NCBI GenBank assembly: GCA_013697245.1
Contig: JACCXH010000040.1
Location: 1-38,845, forward strand
Length of the DNA: 38,845 bases
DNA from: Bacteroidota bacterium
Lineage (GTDB): Bacteria > Bacteroidota > Bacteroidia > B-17B0 > Aurantibacillaceae
Reading direction: 5' to 3'
Positions 26,087-34,855 of the stretch are shown piece after piece. The notes under the pieces were generated by a model. It saw only the letters and a program-made list of their open reading frames with translations, made no database searches and was not told the DNA's origin. Both the position numbers and the translations under genes were made by a program. How positions within the stretch are numbered: position 1 is the first letter of the stretch; every line of letters starts with the position of its first letter.

Positions 26087-29000
26087 TTACATCTTAAATT
26101 TAATTAAAACTTCGGTTCCTTTGTCTTTTTCTGATTTAAATTTTATTTCCCCGTCCAGCTGATCCATTAAAGTGTTAACTAATTGTAAACCAAGCGTATT
26201 AGTATTATTATGATCTATTCCGGGCGGAATTCCAACGCCGTTATCTTTCACCTCTAAATGTATATAATTGTTTTCTGATTTCAAATTCAAATTAATACAG
26301 CCTTTTTTTGCATCAGGAAAGGCATGTTTTATAGCGTTTGTTATTAATTCATTTACAATTAAACCGGCAGGAATTGACACGTCTAAATTTAAATTTATTT
26401 TTTCGAGATTTAAAATAAGCTCTATTTTTTCGGACGAAAGTACATATGACTGAATAATGTTTTTTGAAAGTGTTTGAATATATTCTGAAAAGTTAACCGA
26501 TGTAAATGATTTGTTTTGATATAAGCTTTCGTGAATGTAAGCCATTGTTTTTATGCGGTTCTGGCTTTCTTTTAAAAGCGCTAATGTATAATTATCGGTA
26601 ACGTAAGACGATTGTAAATTTAAGATGCTGCTAATAATTTGCATATTATTTTTTACACGGTGGTGTACTTCTTTTAAGAGAACATCTTTTTCTTTTAAAG
26701 ACTGCTCAACGCGCTGCTGATCTATTTTTTTATCGGTAATGTTATGGGCAATTCCGCTTACTTCTAAAATTTTACCGTTTTCCATAATTGGATTTAAAAA
26801 AATATCGAGGTATACTTTTTTATGTTCCTTATCAAGGGTTTCTATTTCAAAATTGGTGGCAATACCTTTAAACGCTTTGTCGTAATGATAATCTAAAACG
26901 CCCGCATAGTCCTGGTTATTTGATAGTACACCGCGATCTAATTTAAAGCCTAAATACGGTTTTGTATTGTAAAGAGCGGTTACCAGTTCAAAATAATTTT
27001 TATTAAAAGAAGTGAGTTTGTGCTCATTATTAACTGTCCAGATATAGTGATGACTGCTGTCGAAAATAGCCTGTAACTTCCCTGTTTGAGTTAATAGTTT
27101 TTGCTCGTATACTTTTGATCCGGTAATATCGTGGGCAATACAATTTATTTCGGTAACCTCGTTAAGCGAATTAAAAATTGGGTTAATATATATTTTTCGG
27201 TATATTTTTTCGGTTGTATAATCTTCTTTTTCGAACTCTATTTTTTTTCCCGCAAAAGCTTCATCGTATTTAGGGTACCAAAAAGTTTCATAATCTTCCT
27301 TGCCTTGTTTTAAATAATCGGCCACACGTTGTCCAATTTGGATTTTTATTTTATGTTTTTGCAGAATGACATTATAAAAATTCTTATTAAAAGAAGTAAT
27401 TTCAAATTTGTTGTTTACCGTCCAAATAAGGTGATTTGAGCTTTCGAAAATAGAAGATAAGTGAGCGGTTTTTTCAAGCAGTTTTTTTTCTGCTTCCTGA
27501 CGCTCTTTGATCTCTAACAATAAAAATTCATTATTAACCTTTATCATTTCTGCTTTAAGCCTTTCCTTTTCGAACTTACGTTGATCGGAAATATTATTGA
27601 TAAGTGTTAAGATGCAAGTGGCATTATTGAATTTAATAACGATCGATTTCATTTCTGTTTCAATAGCATTGCCTTTACTATCAATTATCGTATAGCTGTT
27701 AGATTTTTCTTTGTCTTCGCCGTTATAAATTTCCTTGATCCTATCCATAGCTCTCATCCTATCCGGCTCGGCCACATAATCTAAAACAAACTTCCCAAGC
27801 ATTTGTTTTTCGTTCTTTAACTGCAACATTTTTAACATCGCCATGTTACAAAAAACGGTTACACCCTGCTTATGAATAATATAAGCTATTGGCGAGCTAT
27901 CTAAAAGGTTGCGGTAATTTAAATGCTGTAGATGCAGTTCGATCTCTTTTTCTTTTTGTATTGTAATATCTCGTATAATATTTATAAAAAAGGCAATCTT
28001 ACCGCTTGAGTTTGTAATTGGCGTTACATTATTTTCAAGCCATATCTCTTCCTTGTTTTTTTTTAGCGTTTTGTATGTAAAGTAGTAATTTTTTTTAATG
28101 TTCTTTTTTTGGTTGGTCTTTACTTCTTTATCTAACCTTAAAAATTCTTCGCGGTTGCCGGTTGCTCTCTTTTTAAAAAAACCATCATCGCTTAATAATT
28201 CTTCCGGATCATAACCTAAAATAGTTTTTATATTTGGGCTGATGTAAGTGTATTTTGGTGTTGGCAAATATGTGAAAAAGGCAATAATATCATTGCTGTA
28301 CCTTGTTATTAGATCAAACCTATCTTTTGTTTGTTTTAAAAGGTTCTCGGCATTTATCCTTTCTGTAATGTCTCTTATGCTGCCAATAACACCTGTAATT
28401 TTATTTTTTGTATCGTAAATTGGGTTTATTGCGGTTTCAAGATAAATAAGGCTTCCGTTCTTATGTGTAAAACGTATGGTTATTTTTTCTTCTTTATTTT
28501 TTTGTTTCGAAAGCAGGTGCTGGCGGTTATTAAAAATAAAGTGTTGTTTATCATCAGGGTGCGTTGCTTTTAAAAGCAAGTCTTTTCCCTTATATATTTC
28601 TTCGGCGCTGTAACCTAAAACTTTTTTTGCCGAGGCGCTAATGAACATTAATTTATCGGGATCGAAAGAGAATTTAAAAATAACATCAAAACTGTTCTGG
28701 CTTATTTTTTGAAGCAAAAAATCAGAATTTACTAGATCTTCCTGTTGTTGTTTTAATAAAGAAATATCTATAAAAGAAGATTGTACAACATATTTGTTTT
28801 CAAACGAGATCCTATTCGATTTTGCTTCAATATAAATTAGTTTATTTTTAAATGTTTTAAAAGCCAGCTCTACCGGAGGAAACTCTTCGCCCTTGATAAT
28901 TTTATGGTTGTTTTGTTTTATACGTTGATGGTATTTTTTATCCAGAAAATTAAAAATAGAATAACTGCCAATTTTTTTTAATTGTTCTTTTGATATTTGA

Positions 29001-29125
29001 AATAATTCGATTGCCTTTTTATTTACGAAGTACACTTTTTTGTTGTCAAAAATAGCAACGGCAATAGGCAAAAGGTCTAAAGTATTTCTATCAATCTGTG
29101 CTGATTGATCTTTTTTCAACGGCAT
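26087..29125 (-). CDS. Multi-PAS sensor histidine kinase (HisKA_2 type)
   Basis: This 1012-residue protein has about six PAS/PAC modules (roughly 10-130, 140-265, 270-395, 400-520, 550-670, 680-800), then a HisKA_2 dimerisation segment and a HATPase domain (about 915-1010). The H-box is EVHHRVKNNMQ, with H822 the likely phosphoacceptor. NELITNAIKHAF forms the N-box, and DNGVGIP and LGLQLV form the G boxes. There is no signal peptide or clear transmembrane helix, so it should be a cytosolic sensor. The paired PAS modules near the C-terminal half (HLIWTVNNKFEITSFNKNF and HYIWTVNNEHKLTSFNKNY) are near-duplicates. It is 3 bp after the MORN/YwqK gene and 4 bp before the regulator gene. Confidence 0.93.
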   Translation of the reverse strand: MPLKKDQSAQIDRNTLDLLPIAVAIFDNKKVYFVNKKAIELFQISKEQLKKIGSYSIFNFLDKKYHQRIKQNNHKIIKGEEFPPVELAFKTFKNKLIYIEAKSNRISFENKYVVQSSFIDISLLKQQQEDLVNSDFLLQKISQNSFDVIFKFSFDPDKLMFISASAKKVLGYSAEEIYKGKDLLLKATHPDDKQHFIFNNRQHLLSKQKNKEEKITIRFTHKNGSLIYLETAINPIYDTKNKITGVIGSIRDITERINAENLLKQTKDRFDLITRYSNDIIAFFTYLPTPKYTYISPNIKTILGYDPEELLSDDGFFKKRATGNREEFLRLDKEVKTNQKKNIKKNYYFTYKTLKKNKEEIWLENNVTPITNSSGKIAFFINIIRDITIQKEKEIELHLQHLNYRNLLDSSPIAYIIHKQGVTVFCNMAMLKMLQLKNEKQMLGKFVLDYVAEPDRMRAMDRIKEIYNGEDKEKSNSYTIIDSKGNAIETEMKSIVIKFNNATCILTLINNISDQRKFEKERLKAEMIKVNNEFLLLEIKERQEAEKKLLEKTAHLSSIFESSNHLIWTVNNKFEITSFNKNFYNVILQKHKIKIQIGQRVADYLKQGKEDYETFWYPKYDEAFAGKKIEFEKEDYTTEKIYRKIYINPIFNSLNEVTEINCIAHDITGSKVYEQKLLTQTGKLQAIFDSSHHYIWTVNNEHKLTSFNKNYFELVTALYNTKPYLGFKLDRGVLSNNQDYAGVLDYHYDKAFKGIATNFEIETLDKEHKKVYLDIFLNPIMENGKILEVSGIAHNITDKKIDQQRVEQSLKEKDVLLKEVHHRVKNNMQIISSILNLQSSYVTDNYTLALLKESQNRIKTMAYIHESLYQNKSFTSVNFSEYIQTLSKNIIQSYVLSSEKIELILNLEKINLNLDVSIPAGLIVNELITNAIKHAFPDAKKGCINLNLKSENNYIHLEVKDNGVGIPPGIDHNNTNTLGLQLVNTLMDQLDGEIKFKSEKDKGTEVLIKFKM

Positions 29126-29128
29126 AAA

Positions 29129-30826
29129 TTATTTTCTGATCGTTTGGGTTTTGTTATTGTCTATCTTAATATTATAGGTTCGCAAACCCTCTTCATAAGT
29201 TGGTCTTATCTTATCGCCCTGCCATTTAATTTCAATATCATTTTTATAAGTGATGGTTAAATAATTATAGCCTAATTCATCGTAAAAATGCCAGTCGCCT
29301 TCTTTCATGCCGCTTATATAATTTCCGTAATACATTTTTTTTCCGTTAGGGTAATATTGAGTATGAATTCCAACCGGTTCGCCGGCGGTAAATCTTCCTT
29401 CAAAACGTTTGTATTTTGTGGGCATATAATAACTTATCCAAATACTATCGGGCTCATCGTTCGAGTAAATGCCAATTTCTTTATAGTCCGGCGTTTCGTA
29501 TATCCATTTTCCTTCTTTTCTATTTTCAACAAAAAGACCCTGCAATATTATTTTACCTTGTGGGTCATAATCTTTTATCTCTCCTTCGCGTTTGCCGTTC
29601 ACGTATAATTCTTCACGCCAAAGTTGGCCGCTTTCATAATACCATTTCCAAACACCTTGCGCTCTGCCTTTTTTATCGTACTTACCTTTTTGTTCGAGCT
29701 TACCCGATGCATAATAAAATTCCCAATCGCCGGTGCGGTTACCTTCTTTGTATACGCCTTTTCCTTTAAACTCGCCGGTGTTGTGAAACTCAGACCAAAT
29801 ACCGATTCTGTTCCTTACGCTATCTACAGCACCCCTTGCAACAACAGTACCGTCAAAATATTCTATTGCGCTATCGGGTACAGGTACATTACGGCAAACT
29901 AATTTATTAATATAAATAGGATTTGATAGGGAAGTATTAGAAGTATCGTCTTTTAAAATTAAACTACTATCGCATTGGTATTTTTGTTTGTATTTAAAGT
30001 GTGTTCCAATTGCAACGCCGTCACTATAAACTCCTTCATATTTTAAAGTGCCATCCTGGAATTGTTCTGTATACACTTCTACATTTGCAATTTCGGGCGC
30101 ATTTAAAACAGGTTTTCCGTTATTAAATTTTTTTGTTGACAGAAGATTTCCTCTTTTATCGTATTCTTTTACATAACCATCTAACGAATCGTCGTTAAAC
30201 TTCATTTCTTTTTTTACTTCCAGGTTATCATAAAAGTCTTTCCATATCCCTTGTTTTTTATTTGCCGGATCGCGCTGATTTATTTTTTCGAAGCTTTGTA
30301 AAATGCCTCCTTTATAAACTGTAATAGCTGTTATTAAAGAATCTTCGCTGTATTCATAAGCAGTACCATCCGGTTTTCCTTTATCGTAAGGCACAATGCT
30401 TTTTGTTTTTCCCGATTTATAAAAACTCCGTACAAAACCTTGTTTAATATCATTCACATAGGTTTCTGAATTAATTACTTTTTGTAATGTATCATAATTA
30501 GCCGATAGACCGTTCTTTTTTCCAATTTTATAATTTATTGATTTTGTAATTCTTCCTTTTTCATCATAAAATTTCCAAACGCTGTCTAAAAGAAAGTTTT
30601 TTCTATTACCTTCTATTTTTAATTTTCCGTTCTTATGATAGTTTTTCCAGTAACCTTCCGGTTTTCCATCTTTCATAAAACCTTCGCTGCTAAGAGCGCC
30701 ATTGTCGTAATAAAATTTATTATAACCGTTTGGATTATTAGTAGGAGTTGCCTGAGATAATAATGTGAACGAATTCAGTAAAAACAGAATAGGAATAATA
30801 AATTTTATGATGTTTATTTTATTCAT
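29129..30826 (-). CDS. Secreted MORN/YwqK-like repeat protein
   Basis: This 565-residue exported protein has a signal peptide (MNKINIIKFIIPILFLLNSF, ending near TLLSQ). The rest is made of MORN_2/YwqK-type repeats of the form G-x-W-x-Y-x-x-G-K-L. Examples are EGYWKNYHKNGKLKIEG, TGDWEFYYASGKLEQKG, GVWKWYYESGQLW and EGDWHFYDELGY, about fifteen units in all. Bacteroidota proteins of this type are often labelled 'toxin-antitoxin system YwqK family antitoxin', but no toxin is seen here. It lies 25 bp after nadA and 3 bp before the histidine kinase, so it may share their transcript and could contribute an envelope signal. That link is inferred. Confidence 0.82.
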   Translation of the reverse strand: MNKINIIKFIIPILFLLNSFTLLSQATPTNNPNGYNKFYYDNGALSSEGFMKDGKPEGYWKNYHKNGKLKIEGNRKNFLLDSVWKFYDEKGRITKSINYKIGKKNGLSANYDTLQKVINSETYVNDIKQGFVRSFYKSGKTKSIVPYDKGKPDGTAYEYSEDSLITAITVYKGGILQSFEKINQRDPANKKQGIWKDFYDNLEVKKEMKFNDDSLDGYVKEYDKRGNLLSTKKFNNGKPVLNAPEIANVEVYTEQFQDGTLKYEGVYSDGVAIGTHFKYKQKYQCDSSLILKDDTSNTSLSNPIYINKLVCRNVPVPDSAIEYFDGTVVARGAVDSVRNRIGIWSEFHNTGEFKGKGVYKEGNRTGDWEFYYASGKLEQKGKYDKKGRAQGVWKWYYESGQLWREELYVNGKREGEIKDYDPQGKIILQGLFVENRKEGKWIYETPDYKEIGIYSNDEPDSIWISYYMPTKYKRFEGRFTAGEPVGIHTQYYPNGKKMYYGNYISGMKEGDWHFYDELGYNYLTITYKNDIEIKWQGDKIRPTYEEGLRTYNIKIDNNKTQTIRK

Positions 30827-30851
30827 TATTGAAGCACATTAAATATAGCAA

Positions 30852-31838
30852 TTATAATCCAAAAGCAGCTGATAATTCCAACATTTTTAAGATGGGTTTT
30901 TTTGCTTTTTCTATCATTTCATGACTCATTAATAATTCGGGTTCTTCATGTAACAAGGCTATGTAAATTTTTTCTAAAGTATTTAATTTCATATAAGGAC
31001 AGTCGTTACAGGCGCAGTTATTATTAGGTGGGGCTGGAATAAATGTCTTATCCAGACTGTTCTTTTGCATTTGGTGTAAGATCCCTGTTTCAGTTACAAC
31101 TATAAATTCTTTTTGTTCACTTTTTTTCGAATAATTTAATAAAGCTGTAGTACTTCCTATAAAATCTGCATGTTCAAGTATTGGTGCCTCACATTCAGGA
31201 TGTGCAATTACTTTAGCGTTTGGATGTTGTATCTTTAATTTTATTAATTTTTCCAAACTAAAAATTTCATGTACCATACAAGCGCCATTCCATAAAACCA
31301 TATTACGCCCGGTTTTTTTATTGATATAAGCACCTAAATTTTTATCGGGAGCAAATATTATTTTTTGATCAGAAGGTAAACTTTCTACAATTTGCACAGC
31401 ATTACTGCTTGTACAAATTATATCTGATAATGCTTTTATATCTGCAGTACAGTTAATGTAAGTAATAACAATATGATCCGGATGATTGGCTTTAAAAGCT
31501 GCAAATTCATTAGGTGGACAAGAGTCTGCTAAAGAACAACCTGCTTTTAGATCTGGAATTAATACTTTTTTGTCAGGATTTAATATTTTAGCCGTTTCCG
31601 CCATAAAATGCACCCCGGCAAACAAAATTATATCAGATGTGGTTTTTTGAGCTTCCTGCGCAAGACCTAAAGAGTCTCCAATATAGTCTGCAATGTCTTG
31701 TATATCAGCGTTTTGGTAGTAGTGAGCAAGGATGACGGCGTTCTTTTTCTTCTTAAGATAATTTATTTCTTTGATCAAGTCAAGTGCCGGATCAACTTTT
31801 AAATTTAACCATCCCTTATCTAATAATATATCTTTCAT
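30852..31838 (-). CDS. nadA: Quinolinate synthase
   Basis: NadA condenses iminoaspartate with dihydroxyacetone phosphate to quinolinate in NAD synthesis and carries a [4Fe-4S] cluster. This 328-residue protein has the expected cysteine pattern: C101 (AGCSLADSC), C187 (WNGACMVH) and C280 (CNDCPYM). [21 protein letters not shown] occurs near the N-terminus. No nadB or nadC is present in the window. It is the first gene of a run with the MORN protein, kinase and regulator. Its upstream region is the GTTAA-rich gap. Confidence 0.96.
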   Translation of the reverse strand: MKDILLDKGWLNLKVDPALDLIKEINYLKKKKNAVILAHYYQNADIQDIADYIGDSLGLAQEAQKTTSDIILFAGVHFMAETAKILNPDKKVLIPDLKAGCSLADSCPPNEFAAFKANHPDHIVITYINCTADIKALSDIICTSSNAVQIVESLPSDQKIIFAPDKNLGAYINKKTGRNMVLWNGACMVHEIFSLEKLIKLKIQHPNAKVIAHPECEAPILEHADFIGSTTALLNYSKKSEQKEFIVVTETGILHQMQKNSLDKTFIPAPPNNNCACNDCPYMKLNTLEKIYIALLHEEPELLMSHEMIEKAKKPILKMLELSAAFGL

Positions 31839-32328
31839 TTTTAAAATTTTAAAATATGTATTGTATATATAAGGTGTTAATACTGTTTACTAAATTAATT
31901 TTTTTAGTCGTTTATTTACTTTATTAGTACTAGTTAACACGTAATTAACAAAGTTAATACTTTAAAACGTTGAACATCAAATATAGTAACTACTATTAAC
32001 AATAGTTAGTACTTATTAGCCTTAATAACTTTAGGTGGTTTTAAACTGTTAGCAACTCTTAAAGTGGTCTTATAAATTCTGACTTGTAATTATAACTATG
32101 CTAGGATTTGGTAGAAAAATTTACATACGTTACTATTATTTAATATTACGCTAATTTTCTTTTGATATTTATTAACTCGTATTTTGGGTAGTTAACAGTA
32201 CACCTGTTCATTTGTTTATTATTGTATGCTTCATTATCAGTTAGTTAATTTATTAGTGTTAATTAACGTTGATTAAATAAATCGAATTTAAATTGTAAAA
32301 TTATCATAAATCAATTCTTTATAGTTAT
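31839..32328. other. 490-bp gene-free region with dense GTTAA/TTAAC motifs
   Basis: No open frame with a plausible product is seen. The stretch is very AT-rich and carries GTTAA at 31876, 31933, 31953, 32191, 32244 and 32258, and TTAAC at 31934, 31945, 31996, 32172, 32192 and 32263. A small palindrome ACTATT-AAC-AATAGT is at 31992-32006. It separates the divergent nadA operon from the TPR-rpiB operon, so it must contain both promoters, but no exact TAnnTTTG element was found on either strand. No DnaA-box-like cluster was recognised. Confidence 0.5.
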
Positions 32329-33792
32329 ATGTACATGCGCGTTAGATATGTTGTTATTTTAATAATTCAATTTGGAAGCTACTTATCTCAAAACAGAACT
32401 ATCGACTCACTTAAAATTAACTTAAAAATAGTTAATAGCGATACTAATAAAATAAAAACCCAAATAAGGTTGGCGGTTGAATATACCAAACTAAATATGC
32501 GTACCCAAGCATTAGAGGTTTTCAATCAGGCCTTGACTTATTCAGAAAACATTAAATATAATAAAGGAATTATAGTCTGTAATGGTAATATGGGTAAAAT
32601 ATACAGCGCTAGTTCAAATTATCCAAAAGCGCTGGAACGTTATCAAAGATCTCTTAAAGCAGCACTTGAATCGAATAACACTAAAGCCATAGCAAGCTGT
32701 TACACCAACATAGGTATTGTTTACAAGAACCTTTCAGATTTTAAAACCGCTTTTATTTATTACCAAAAAAATTTAAAATTAGGAGAAACAACTGAAGATA
32801 CTGCGGCAATTATAGCCTCTGCAGTTAATATTGGCAACTTATTTGAAATACAGAAGAGGTATGAACAAGCGCTTGAATATTTTAAAAAGAGCCTTGAACT
32901 GGCTTTAAAGACAAATGACATATCCGGTACTATTGGTTCTTATGCCTCTGCCGGACAGGTATATTATAGGTTGCAAAAATACGATATGGCACTCAACTAT
33001 TTTAACTCCTCCATAAAATTATGCGAAGGCACGCCAGAATACAACAACTATCTGAGCATTAACTACGCAAATATTGGAAACATTTATAAGGATAAAAAAG
33101 AATATGCTACAGCGCTTTCCTATTATTTAAAAAGCGAAAAAATGATGGAAGCCTTTGGGGATAAAAATACATTAACTAAAATATATACTACAATTGGCGA
33201 ATTGTATACAATCTTAAATGAGTTTAAATTATCAAGTAATTATTTAATGAAAGCTTATTCTTTATGTATTCAAACAAACACGCCCGAAAACCTTATTACA
33301 ATTAATTCCGGGCTTGCAGAAAACGCCTTTTTTAATCAAAAATATAAAGATGCCTATCTTTATCAAAAACGGTATAAAGAAATAAACGATAGTATCTTTA
33401 ATATTGATAATAGTAAGCAGTTAGGAGACATAAAAACAAATTTTGAAGTTGAGAAAAAAGAAATTGAATTAAAAGCCATCGCAAAAGCCGAAAAAGAAAA
33501 ACTGGAAATTAAGTCAACCGAAGAGAAAAAAAAACAAAACCTGATCATTTATTGTATTCTTGGAGCGTTTGTATTAGTAAGCTTATTCTCTGTATTTATA
33601 TACAGGGGTTTACAAAAGATAAAAAAAGCCAATCGTATAATAACAATTCAAAAACAACAGGTTGAAAAACAACGGGACCTTATTGAAGAAAAACAAAAAG
33701 AAATTCTAGATAGTATACATTATGCCAAAAGAATTCAACAAAGTTTATTACCTACCCATAAATATATTGAACGGGAATTAAATAAAGCATAA
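32329..33792 (+). CDS. TPR membrane protein lacking its phosphatase domain
   Basis: This 487-residue protein has an N-terminal hydrophobic export signal (VRYVVILIIQFGSYLSQ) and about eight extracytoplasmic TPR units (40-370; for example ALERYQRSLKAALESNN and ALEYFKKSLELALKTND). A coiled coil, a transmembrane helix (about 405-428) and a second coiled coil follow. It ends in DSIHYAKRIQQSLLPTHKY shortly before the stop. That end is the linker that normally leads straight into a SpoIIE/PP2C domain, and the same segment (SINYAQRIQSAVL) is seen in the intact phosphatase at 21429-23555. No phosphatase sequence follows; rpiB begins 10 bp later. It is either a decayed paralogue or a dedicated partner. 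A start at the second ATG (32335) is equally possible. Confidence 0.85.
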   Translation: MYMRVRYVVILIIQFGSYLSQNRTIDSLKINLKIVNSDTNKIKTQIRLAVEYTKLNMRTQALEVFNQALTYSENIKYNKGIIVCNGNMGKIYSASSNYPKALERYQRSLKAALESNNTKAIASCYTNIGIVYKNLSDFKTAFIYYQKNLKLGETTEDTAAIIASAVNIGNLFEIQKRYEQALEYFKKSLELALKTNDISGTIGSYASAGQVYYRLQKYDMALNYFNSSIKLCEGTPEYNNYLSINYANIGNIYKDKKEYATALSYYLKSEKMMEAFGDKNTLTKIYTTIGELYTILNEFKLSSNYLMKAYSLCIQTNTPENLITINSGLAENAFFNQKYKDAYLYQKRYKEINDSIFNIDNSKQLGDIKTNFEVEKKEIELKAIAKAEKEKLEIKSTEEKKKQNLIIYCILGAFVLVSLFSVFIYRGLQKIKKANRIITIQKQQVEKQRDLIEEKQKEILDSIHYAKRIQQSLLPTHKYIERELNKA

Positions 33793-33801
33793 ATTTGTTA
33801 T

Positions 33802-34230
33802 ATGAACATCGCAATAGGATCTGATCATGCAGGCTTTGAATTAAAGGAAAAGCTCATCACGTATTTAAAATTAAAAAACAATACGGTTATAGATAAAGGC
33901 TGTTATAGTGCAGAGCGGGCCGATTACCCCGATTATGGCCACGCGGTTGCAAACGCAGTTCTTAATAAAGAAGCGCAAGTTGGTGTTTTAATGTGTGGCA
34001 GTGGAAATGGTATCAATATTACAGCCAATAAGCACACGGGTATTCGCGCAGCATTATGTTGGAATTCAGAGATCGCCACCCTGGCGCGCCAACACAACGA
34101 TGCAAATATTTTAGTACTACCGGCAAGATATATGTCGGTTGAAGAAGCTCATAAATGTATTGATGTTTTTTTGACTGAGAAATTTGAAGGCGGTCGACAC
34201 CTTGATCGCGTAAAAAAAATAGATATTTAA
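33802..34230 (+). CDS. rpiB: Ribose-5-phosphate isomerase B
   Basis: RpiB interconverts ribose-5-phosphate and ribulose-5-phosphate in the pentose phosphate pathway. This 142-residue protein starts with IAIGSDHAGF (D8, H9) and has the catalytic cysteine C65 in MCGSGNG, matching C66 of E. coli RpiB. It also has NKHTGIRAALCW and the HNDANIL segment. The length is normal. It follows the TPR protein by 10 bp and precedes the thioredoxin-fold protein by 19 bp, so the three are likely one transcript. Confidence 0.96.
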   Translation: MNIAIGSDHAGFELKEKLITYLKLKNNTVIDKGCYSAERADYPDYGHAVANAVLNKEAQVGVLMCGSGNGINITANKHTGIRAALCWNSEIATLARQHNDANILVLPARYMSVEEAHKCIDVFLTEKFEGGRHLDRVKKIDI

Positions 34231-34249
34231 AAACCTAAACCTTTATAAT

Positions 34250-34774
34250 ATGAAAAAAGCATTTACATTATTATTATTAGCCGCTGCACTAATCGGTGTT
34301 GCTCAAAAAGGAAAAACATTTCCCGATACACAAGGCGCCACCTTAGATGATAAGGAAAAAAGCATTCCATTTAAAAACGGTAAAGTATCTATTCTTGCCG
34401 TAGCTTTTCATCGTGGAGCAGAAGAGGAATTAAAAAAATGGCTTAATCCTTTGTACAATACATTTATGGTAAAATCAAAAGCAAAAACATTAGACATGTC
34501 AGTTTCTTATGACGTTAATTTTGTTTTTGTGCCCATGATCGCGGGTATTAAAATGATAGCCGAAGAATTTAAAGCAAGCACCGACAAGGCTTTTTGGCCA
34601 GTAGTACTTGATACTAAAAAATCAGACATGAAAGCCGCCGCAACAAGCCTAGGCGTTACAGACCGAAAAATTCCATGGATATTTGTATTGGATAAAGACG
34701 GTAAAGTAATTGATGTGCAAACCGGAGAGTATAGCGAAGCAAAGATTGACGCTATGGAAGAAGCCATGGAGTAA
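34250..34774 (+). CDS. Secreted thioredoxin-fold protein without CXXC
   Basis: This 174-residue exported protein has a signal peptide (MKKAFTLLLLAAALIGVAQ). The mature part looks like a redoxin-type thioredoxin fold: FPDTQGATLDDKE near the start, a strand VSILAVAFHRGAEEELKKWL where TlpA/AhpC-like proteins carry their active site, and a C-terminal PWIFVLDKDGKVIDVQTGEYSEAKI hairpin-helix. There is no cysteine in the active-site position, so it is probably not an oxidoreductase. It is somewhat similar in layout to ATP10-like redoxin relatives. The function is unknown. Confidence 0.65.
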   Translation: MKKAFTLLLLAAALIGVAQKGKTFPDTQGATLDDKEKSIPFKNGKVSILAVAFHRGAEEELKKWLNPLYNTFMVKSKAKTLDMSVSYDVNFVFVPMIAGIKMIAEEFKASTDKAFWPVVLDTKKSDMKAAATSLGVTDRKIPWIFVLDKDGKVIDVQTGEYSEAKIDAMEEAME

Positions 34775-34855
34775 ACATATAAGTGTTTAAAACTAAAACA
34801 TTTACCAAATAAGCCCACCTTATTAACAGGTATTTTTAAGAATATTTGTTATTAA

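Noticed and set aside
29129-30826. Toxin-antitoxin system (YwqK 'antitoxin' label)
   Set aside because: The label is a family name only. No toxin gene is adjacent, and the protein is exported.
31839-32328. Chromosomal origin of replication
   Set aside because: The region is AT-rich with repeats, but no DnaA-box cluster is visible and neither dnaA nor other origin-linked genes are nearby.
34818-34838. Terminator before the PD40 gene
   Set aside because: The hairpin ACCT/AGGT has only four pairs before a short T-run, too weak to support.
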